Below, in pieces: positions 6,475 through 11,840 of a DNA stretch of 11,840 nucleotides; within the stretch, counting starts at the first letter, position 1; every line of letters begins with the position of its first letter. The position numbers and the translations under genes were made by a program. The stretch is from Gemmatimonadales bacterium (GTDB lineage: Bacteria; Gemmatimonadota; Gemmatimonadetes; Gemmatimonadales; GWC2-71-9), in assembly GCA_013813675.1 (NCBI GenBank), contig JACCRH010000021.1, positions 1 to 11,840 of the forward strand, in the 5' to 3' direction. The notes beneath the pieces are model-generated. The model was given only the letters and a program-made list of their open reading frames with translations. It had not been told where the DNA came from and made no database searches.

Positions 6475-7274
6475 GATCGGGCGTCAGGGTACCGCCTCGC
6501 CTCCTCGTCCCCGCGCTGCTGGCGGGGGCGGGGCTGGCCGGCTGCGCCACCAAGGGCGACGTGCAGATGGTGCAGGGCGAGGTGGCGCTATTGAAGGCCG
6601 AGATGGCGCGACGCGACTCCGCTCGGGCGGCGGAGCTCGGCGAGGTGCTCCAGTTGCAGCGCCGGGTCATGGATTCCCTCACGGTGAGCCGCCGGGCGGT
6701 GGCCCAGCTCAAGGGCGACTTGTCGACCGACCTCTACAACATCCAGCAGCAGCTGGTGCAGCTGCAGGAGCTGACCGGCCAGAGTCAGCAGCGACTCACC
6801 GAGCTGCGTACCCGGCTGGAAGCGCGCGGCGCGGAGATAGAGAGCGCTCCCCCTGCCATGCCCGGCGACAGCGCGCGGCCCGATCCCTCCGGGGCGAGCG
6901 CCTCCGCCGACCAGATGTACGAGGCCACGCTGGCGCAACTGCGGCGGGGAAGTCTCTCCACCGCGCGGCTGGGATTCCGGGAGATGATCCGGCTCCATCC
7001 CACCAGCGAGCGGACGCCGGACGCGCTGTACTTCATCGGCCAGAGCTACGCCTCCGAGAACCCCGACTCGGCGGCGGCCTACTACGGCCAGGTGGTGGAC
7101 AAGCACCCCGGCTCCCCACGCGCGGCCTCGGCGCTGTACAACCTCGGCCTCCTGGCCGAGCGGCGGAAGGACACCGCCGGCGCGCGGGCGGCGTACCAGC
7201 GGGTGTCGGAGAAGTATCCCCAGTCCGACGAAGCCGCCCTGGCCCGTGACCGACTGAAGGCGCTCGGGCGCTGA
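6471..7274 (+). CDS. cpoB: CpoB/YbgF-type Tol-Pal coordinator, predicted lipoprotein
   Basis: Envelope protein of 267 residues from the YbgF/CpoB family, which links the Tol machine to peptidoglycan synthesis. The N-terminus carries a lipobox, LAGC, with C25 as likely lipidated residue; E. coli CpoB is instead a soluble periplasmic protein, so this is a difference. A coiled-coil region covers about 28-122, with many heptad Leu/Val and Gln residues. A Pro/Ser linker follows, then three tetratricopeptide repeats (about 146-265; DALYFIGQSYASENPDSAAAYY, ALYNLGLLAERRKDTAGARAAYQRV). The start is GTG, overlapping the pal stop; there is no clear ribosome-binding site, so translation probably depends on coupling. 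Confidence 0.9.
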   Translation: MRSGVRVPPRLLVPALLAGAGLAGCATKGDVQMVQGEVALLKAEMARRDSARAAELGEVLQLQRRVMDSLTVSRRAVAQLKGDLSTDLYNIQQQLVQLQELTGQSQQRLTELRTRLEARGAEIESAPPAMPGDSARPDPSGASASADQMYEATLAQLRRGSLSTARLGFREMIRLHPTSERTPDALYFIGQSYASENPDSAAAYYGQVVDKHPGSPRAASALYNLGLLAERRKDTAGARAAYQRVSEKYPQSDEAALARDRLKALGR

Positions 7275-7287
7275 GCCCGGGCGCCCG
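7265..7287 (+). other. Small GC hairpin over the cpoB stop codon
   Basis: CGGGCGC (7265-7271) pairs perfectly with GCGCCCG (7281-7287) around a nine-base loop that holds the cpoB stop codon. No T-run follows, so it is unlikely to end transcription. It sits just before a gene start that lacks a visible ribosome-binding site, so it could affect expression of the fusion gene. Chance formation in G+C-rich DNA is quite possible. Confidence 0.25.
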
Positions 7288-7296
7288 CCCACCTCC

Positions 7297-10200
7297 ATGA
7301 CCGGCCCCGCGCGGGAGATGCCGTTCCTCGACCACCTCGAGGAGCTGCGCTCGCGGATTCTCCGTTCGCTGGCCGCGATCGTGGTCGGCTTCGGGATCGG
7401 ACTCTGGGCGGTCCAGCAGTTTCAGTTGGTGAGCCTGCTCAAGGCGCCGATCGCCCCCTACCTGCTCGACGGCAAGCTCATCGTCACCAGCCCCACCGAG
7501 CCGGTGATGATCGTGTTCAAGCTCGGATTCATCGTCGGGCTGGTGCTCGCCTCCCCCATCATCCTCTGGCAGCTCTGGGCCTTTCTGGCCCCCGCCCTCT
7601 ACGAGCGGGAAAAGCGGGCGCTGGTTCCCTCGCTCTTCGTCGGGCTGCTGCTCTTCCTCACCGGCGCGGCCCTCGCCTATCTCCTGGTGGTGCCCCAGGC
7701 GCTGCGGGTGCTGTTCAGCTTCCAGACCGAGGCCATCGCGCCGTTCATCACCTACGACGCCTGGTTCGGCTTCGTGCTCCAGGTGGTGCTCGCGCTGGGG
7801 ATCTCGTTCGAGCTGCCGCTGGTGATGATCATCCTCTCCTGGCTCGGCGTGATCGGGCCGGGGGAGCTCAACCGGCTGCGGCGGTACGCCGTGGTGGGCG
7901 CCTTCATCGCCGGCGCGGTGCTCTCGCCGGGGGCCGATCTGCTCTCGATGCTGATGATGACGGTGCCGCTCCTCTTCCTCTACGAGGTGGGGGTGGCGGG
8001 GTCGGCGATCGTGCACCGGCGGCGGCGGAAGGCCGCGGGGCTCGCCGCGCTGGTCGTCCTCGGGCTCGGACTCGGCTCCCCGCCGGCGGAGGCACAGGAG
8101 CCGGTGCGGCGGCCGACCCCGGCGGACTCGGCCCGGGCGGCGGACTCGGTGGATGCGGCGGCGGGCGGGGAGGAGGATGTCGAGGGGGACGCGACCCGGC
8201 CGGGCCAGTCACTCGACAGCGCCACCGCGCGACGTCTCGGGCTGCCCACGGCTCCCTCACGGACCTTCGCCGATCCCGACTCCGTGGTGCGGGAGCTGCT
8301 CAACCGCCGGGGATACCGGCCCACCCGCTACCGCGCCGACTCCGCGACCGTGTTCGTGGAGGACCAGGAGGTACGGCTGCAGGGCCAGGCGCTGACCGAG
8401 CGCCAGGGGGCCATGCTGGAGGCCGATTCGATCAGCTATCGCCGGGACAGCTGCATCCTGGACGCCTCGGGCAGTCCCCACCTGTTCGACAACGGCCAGG
8501 TGCTGGTAGGGGAGGGCATCAGCTACGATACCTGCCGCCGGCGGGGCGTCATCAACGATGCCCTCACCACCTTCAACGAGGGCTCCACCGTCTGGTTCCT
8601 CCGGGGGAGCATCGCCCAGGACTCGAGCTCCAGCCGGATCTACGCCGGGTCGAGCGACATCACCAGTTGCGACCTGCCGACACCGCACTACCATTTTGCC
8701 GCCCGGCAGATGAAGTGGGTCTCCCGCTCGGTGCTGGTGGCTCGGCCGGTGACGCTCTACGTGCGCGACGTCCCCATCCTCTGGCTGCCCTTCATCTTTC
8801 AGGACATGCGCCCGGGCCGGCACTCGGGAATCCTGGTGCCCCAGTTCGGCATCAACGACCTGGTCCGACCCAGCCGGGGCTACAACCGGCAGGTGACCAA
8901 CCTCGGCTACTACTGGGCCCCCAATGACTATCTGGATTTCACCGGCCGGCTCGACTGGTTCGCCAACCGCTACGTGCAGTATGGGGTCACTGGCCAGTAC
9001 AGTTGGCTGGACCGGTTCGTATCCGGGACCGTGGGGTTCAACGAGCAGCGCCAGGTGGGTGGAGGGTCCGGGCTCGCGCTCCGGTGGGATCACCGGCAGA
9101 CCTTCGATCTGTCCACCAGCCTCAACCTCAATTTCAATTACGCCAGCAACACCACCGTCATCCGGCAGAACGCGATCGACCCGCTGCAGAACACCCAGCA
9201 GATCAGCAGCTCGCTCAACTTCTCCAAGCGGTACGGCTGGGGCACCCTCACTCTGGGCGGCAACCGGCGGCAGGACATCACCGACGGCAGCGTCCAGCAG
9301 CTCCTGCCCGCGCTCACCGTCTCGCCAGTCCCGCTCGCGCTCGGGTCCGACATCACCTGGTCGCCGGGCTTGAGCCTCACCAACAACACCACCTCGAGCC
9401 CCGACCGCGACTCGCTCTTTCAGCTTCTTCCCGGTGGCGCGATCGACACGATCGTGGTGGACGCCGGAACGCGGGTGACCGCGCTCAACTTCGACACGCC
9501 GGTGCGACTCGGATCGTTCAACTGGCAGAACTCGATCCAGGCCACCGACGAGATCAGCGACGGCCGGGACTCGGTGAGCTTCCTGGTGGACGATCCGTCC
9601 ACCCCGGATCCGGCCGACTCGATCGTGGTGCGCCAGGTGTTTCCCGGTGACTTCCGGAGCACACTGGACTGGGACACCGGCATCAATCTGCCGATCCTGT
9701 TTCGCGGCTCCTGGAAGCTGCAGCCGTCGCTGGGAATCTCGAACACAACGACCGGCCCCTTCGCGCTCCGGAACCGGAATACCGGTGGCGCATGGGTGCA
9801 GCAGGGAAAGCGCTTCCGGGTCGGGGTGAGTTCGGCGCCGACGCTCTTCGCGTTCTATCCGGGGATCGGTCCCCTCTCCCGCATCCGGCACAGTGTCTCG
9901 CCCACGTTCAACTACGGGTTCGAGCCGGCCGCGGACGTGCCCGAGGAATTCGCCCGGGCGGTGGTGGAGCCGGGGCAGGCGGTCCAGCTCAGAAGCGATG
10001 CCCGGCAGCTGCTCCAAGTCGGTCTCAACCAGACGTTCGAGGGCAAGCGCCGGCCGACGGGCAGCGACACCTCGTCGGCCAACGCCACCAAGCTTCGCAT
10101 CCTCAGCATCAACACCAGTCCACTGAGCTACGACTTCGAGCAGGCCAAGCAGCCGGGGCGGACCGGCTGGGTCACCGACGCGATCACCAATTCCTTCCTC

Positions 10201-10824
10201 AGCGACCTGGTGCCCGGCTTCAGCCTGAGCCTCAGCCACGACCTGTGGGAAGGCCAGGTGGGGACCGACACGGCCCGATTTGATCCGTTCCTTCAGCGAA
10301 TGGACGCGAGCTTTGCCATCTCGGAGAACACCCTGCGGGCCGTGGGCTCGATCTTCGGTCTCGGGGGCAAAGGCGACACCAACGCCCGCAGGAGTGATCG
10401 GGACATTCCGACCTACATCGCCCAGTCGGGACGCGGCGCCCGGCCGGGGTCCTTCTACAACTCGTCCGAAACGCCGCTTCGGCCCGGGGCCGGGCGCGCC
10501 TTTACGGCGAGCTTCAACTACTCCCTGTCGAGAATCCGGCCGGTGGCGGGGCAGCCCGCCCCTGAGACCGATCAGAACCTCGGCCTCAACATGAGCTTCT
10601 CACCGACGCCCTTCTGGTCGTTGAGCTGGTCGACCCAGTACGACATCACGCAGGGCACCTTCGAGGGACAGGTGATTCGCCTGGAGCGCGACCTGCACGA
10701 ATGGCGGGCCGGGTTCAACTTCGTGAAGAACCCCTCGGGGACGTTCGCGATCTACTTTTCGATCTACCTGACCGACCTCCCCGATCTGAAGTTCGACTAC
10801 GATCAGACGACATTCGAGGAGTGA
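7297..10824 (+). CDS. TatC fused to an LptD-like outer-membrane protein
   Basis: One open frame of 1175 residues. Residues 1-239 are a complete TatC, the twin-arginine translocase receptor, with six membrane segments and conserved residues E16 (HLEELR), F96, E105, E172 and D214. Residues 240-266 look like an internal signal peptide. Residues 267-1175 are an LptD-like lipopolysaccharide-assembly protein. Its N-terminal beta-rich domain (about 340-470) includes CDLPTPHYHF; this is followed by PILWLPFIFQDMRPGRHSGIL and a long barrel region, starting near 535, with repeated aromatic/polar strands (YWAPNDYLDFTGRLDWF). Three cysteines (386, 413, 458) lie in the N-terminal domain and none in the barrel. 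No stop codon separates the parts. ATG 7297 is 22 bases after cpoB and has no clear ribosome-binding site. Alternatives are two proteins from an internal GTG, or a lost stop codon in this assembly. Confidence 0.85.
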   Translation: MTGPAREMPFLDHLEELRSRILRSLAAIVVGFGIGLWAVQQFQLVSLLKAPIAPYLLDGKLIVTSPTEPVMIVFKLGFIVGLVLASPIILWQLWAFLAPALYEREKRALVPSLFVGLLLFLTGAALAYLLVVPQALRVLFSFQTEAIAPFITYDAWFGFVLQVVLALGISFELPLVMIILSWLGVIGPGELNRLRRYAVVGAFIAGAVLSPGADLLSMLMMTVPLLFLYEVGVAGSAIVHRRRRKAAGLAALVVLGLGLGSPPAEAQEPVRRPTPADSARAADSVDAAAGGEEDVEGDATRPGQSLDSATARRLGLPTAPSRTFADPDSVVRELLNRRGYRPTRYRADSATVFVEDQEVRLQGQALTERQGAMLEADSISYRRDSCILDASGSPHLFDNGQVLVGEGISYDTCRRRGVINDALTTFNEGSTVWFLRGSIAQDSSSSRIYAGSSDITSCDLPTPHYHFAARQMKWVSRSVLVARPVTLYVRDVPILWLPFIFQDMRPGRHSGILVPQFGINDLVRPSRGYNRQVTNLGYYWAPNDYLDFTGRLDWFANRYVQYGVTGQYSWLDRFVSGTVGFNEQRQVGGGSGLALRWDHRQTFDLSTSLNLNFNYASNTTVIRQNAIDPLQNTQQISSSLNFSKRYGWGTLTLGGNRRQDITDGSVQQLLPALTVSPVPLALGSDITWSPGLSLTNNTTSSPDRDSLFQLLPGGAIDTIVVDAGTRVTALNFDTPVRLGSFNWQNSIQATDEISDGRDSVSFLVDDPSTPDPADSIVVRQVFPGDFRSTLDWDTGINLPILFRGSWKLQPSLGISNTTTGPFALRNRNTGGAWVQQGKRFRVGVSSAPTLFAFYPGIGPLSRIRHSVSPTFNYGFEPAADVPEEFARAVVEPGQAVQLRSDARQLLQVGLNQTFEGKRRPTGSDTSSANATKLRILSINTSPLSYDFEQAKQPGRTGWVTDAITNSFLSDLVPGFSLSLSHDLWEGQVGTDTARFDPFLQRMDASFAISENTLRAVGSIFGLGGKGDTNARRSDRDIPTYIAQSGRGARPGSFYNSSETPLRPGAGRAFTASFNYSLSRIRPVAGQPAPETDQNLGLNMSFSPTPFWSLSWSTQYDITQGTFEGQVIRLERDLHEWRAGFNFVKNPSGTFAIYFSIYLTDLPDLKFDYDQTTFEE
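8014..8094 (+). other. Internal signal peptide joining TatC and LptD parts
   Basis: These codons give residues 240-266 of the fusion: a basic stretch HRRRRK, a hydrophobic core (AAGLAALVVLGLGLG), then SPPAEA before QE. This is the layout of a type I signal peptide with an A-x-A cleavage site after A266. TatC ends in the cytoplasm, so this segment would cross the membrane outward and release the LptD part into the periplasm when cut. In-frame GTG codons at 7987, 7993 and 8011 could instead start a separate LptD precursor, but none has a strong ribosome-binding site. Confidence 0.65.
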
Positions 10825-10841
10825 AATGTCCACCCGCGCGG

Positions 10842-10856
10842 ACAGCGCTCCGCTGT
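10842..10856 (+). terminator. Weak hairpin after the fusion gene
   Basis: ACAGCG and CGCTGT form a perfect six-base stem with a three-base loop, 17 bases after the stop codon at 10824. No T-run follows, so termination is only suggested. The 106-base gap (10825-10930) shows no gene and no convincing promoter for the next one. Confidence 0.3.
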
Positions 10857-10930
10857 AAGGTGCGGTGACTCCAGGCTGAGCGCTGGCACAGCTTCTGCCA
10901 TCTGCATCACATCCCTTTCGGAGCCATCGC

Positions 10931-11782
10931 ATGCGCGCCTGGTGGATTCTCGTGGTAATCCTGCTCGCGGCCTGCAACGACGACGATGGCGGCAACGGGC
11001 CCGGCGTGCCGCCCCAGGCCCCGACCAGCCTCTCCAGCACCTCCCTCGACGGCTCGATCGCCCTGGTCTGGTCGGACAATCCGTTTCAGGCTGATCCCGA
11101 GATTTTCGGCAACTACCGCGTCTACAGCACCAGCTACGATATCGATGTGGACCAGTGCGGCTCGGACTGGTTGGTCGAGGGCACCACGGTGGCCCCGGAG
11201 TTTCTGGTCGGGGCGCTGGACAACGGCGTGCCGCGGTGCTTCTCGGTGACGGCGGTGAGCGTGGATGGCTTCGAGAGCGACCGGTCGCCGCTCCGGGGAG
11301 ACACGCCGCGCCCCGACTCGCGCAACGTGGCGCTGGCGGCGGCGCCGACCACGCCTAACGGGTCGGGCTTCCGTTTCTGGGACGACCTGAACGACGATGG
11401 TGCCACCCAGGCCGAGGAGCTTGGCCTGGTCCGGAGTGCCAACGCGCCGGACATCGATTTCTTCGTGGATCGGGATGGCGCCGGCGACCTCTTTCTCATA
11501 CCGGTGCGGGCGGGGACCGGCGTCGAGTTTTACAATGAGAACGACCCGGTGGAGGATCTCACCAGCATCGACTTCGCCGAGGATCTGGAGTACCGCACCA
11601 CGGGGATCCAGGCCGTCCCGGGCTTCGGCTACGTGTTCGAGACCGATGGAGGCGACGGGCTCGTCCGCTACGGCGCCCTCCGCGTCCTCCACGTGGGCAC
11701 TACGTTTCTGATCATGGACTGGGCGTTTCAGACCGACCCGGGGAACCCGGAGCTGCTGGTGCGGGGGGTGGCGAAGAAGTAG
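10931..11782 (+). CDS. Lipoprotein with fibronectin-III-like domain and EF-hand-like loop
   Basis: Predicted 283-residue surface or periplasmic lipoprotein of unknown function. The lipobox is LLAAC with C15 lipidated, followed by an acidic and glycine-rich spacer (NDDDGGNGPG). Residues about 29-124 resemble a fibronectin type III fold (PTSLSSTSLDGSIALVWSDN, YRVYSTS, FSVTAVSVDGFES) with two cysteines (C76, C103) that could pair. Residues 152-163 match an EF-hand calcium loop (D152, N154, D156, G157, E163). The remaining C-terminal part is rich in beta-type residues and unassigned. Start: GGAG at 10920-10923, seven bases before ATG. It follows the operon after 106 bases and may be a separate unit. 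Such proteins often sit at cell surfaces, but no partner is visible here. Confidence 0.8.
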   Translation: MRAWWILVVILLAACNDDDGGNGPGVPPQAPTSLSSTSLDGSIALVWSDNPFQADPEIFGNYRVYSTSYDIDVDQCGSDWLVEGTTVAPEFLVGALDNGVPRCFSVTAVSVDGFESDRSPLRGDTPRPDSRNVALAAAPTTPNGSGFRFWDDLNDDGATQAEELGLVRSANAPDIDFFVDRDGAGDLFLIPVRAGTGVEFYNENDPVEDLTSIDFAEDLEYRTTGIQAVPGFGYVFETDGGDGLVRYGALRVLHVGTTFLIMDWAFQTDPGNPELLVRGVAKK

Positions 11783-11789
11783 CTCCGGA

Positions 11790-11829
11790 CGCCTGTCATC
11801 CCGAACGAGGCGCCTGTCATCCCGAACGA
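11790..11829. repeat. Tandem 19-base direct repeat
   Basis: CGCCTGTCATCCCGAACGA occurs at 11790-11808 and again exactly at 11811-11829, with two bases between. It looks like a duplicated left end of a dispersed repeat, located 7 bases after the lipoprotein stop codon. Confidence 0.85.
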
Positions 11830-11840
11830 AGTGAGGGATC
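11817..11840. repeat. Dispersed repeat arm cut by the window end
   Basis: The segment starting TCATCCCGAACGAAG and ending GAGGGATC matches the left arm of the inverted repeat at 1555-1632 in 17 of its first 21 bases. Only one arm is inside the window; an inverted partner may lie beyond 11840. Confidence 0.65.

Noticed and set aside
7033..8016. Minus-strand open frame opposite cpoB and tatC
   Set aside because: Extremely His/Glu/Arg-rich with no family features, while the + strand encodes a clear TatC.
8257..10239. 660-codon minus-strand open frame opposite the LptD part
   Set aside because: Low-complexity composition without motifs; the + strand shows LptD signatures throughout. A shadow of strong third-position G+C bias.
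1..11840. tRNA, rRNA, CRISPR array, transposase or prophage genes
   Set aside because: No cloverleaf, regular spaced repeats, transposase motifs or phage genes were seen on reading both strands.

Overview
The window is very G+C-rich, and every convincing gene lies on the + strand. The gene set is that of a diderm (outer-membrane) bacterium: a Tol-Pal operon, an LptD-type outer-membrane protein, two or three lipoproteins and a LysM wall-binding protein. The high G+C, the LysM/Tol gene style and the LptD subtype (CDLPxPHYHF followed by a large barrel, as in Bacteroidota-like LptD) suggest Gemmatimonadota or a close relative. That placement is inference from memory of family style, not from a database search.

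Layout. Bases 1-295 hold a perfect 17-bp inverted repeat at the window edge and an A+T-richer island that probably drives the first gene. A secreted LysM protein follows (296-1513). Bases 1514-1797 are a non-coding spacer with a hairpin just after the stop codon, a larger dispersed-type inverted repeat, a possible promoter, and a seven-codon (six residues plus stop) mini-ORF whose stop overlaps the next start. The main operon then runs from 1798 to 10824: an NAD-dependent sugar-nucleotide epimerase, tolQ, tolR, a TonB/TolA-type energy transducer, tolB, pal, cpoB (ybgF), and one very long frame that fuses a complete TatC to a complete LptD-like outer-membrane protein. Almost every junction in the operon is a 1-4-base stop/start overlap. 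After a 106-base gap comes a lipoprotein with a fibronectin-III-like domain and an EF-hand-like loop (10931-11782). The window ends in two copies of a dispersed repeat related to the one at 1555-1632.

How the genes work together. TolQ-TolR form a proton-driven motor. The TonB/TolA-like protein spans the periplasm, TolB and the lipoprotein Pal are its outer-membrane-side partners, and CpoB coordinates the machine with wall synthesis. The final gene adds protein export (TatC) and lipopolysaccharide insertion (LptD), so the operon reads as a single cell-envelope unit.

The most unusual item is the TatC-LptD fusion. The join carries a textbook internal signal peptide (RRRRK, hydrophobic core, AEA before Gln), which suggests a precursor cut into two proteins after membrane insertion, or alternatively a separate internal start.
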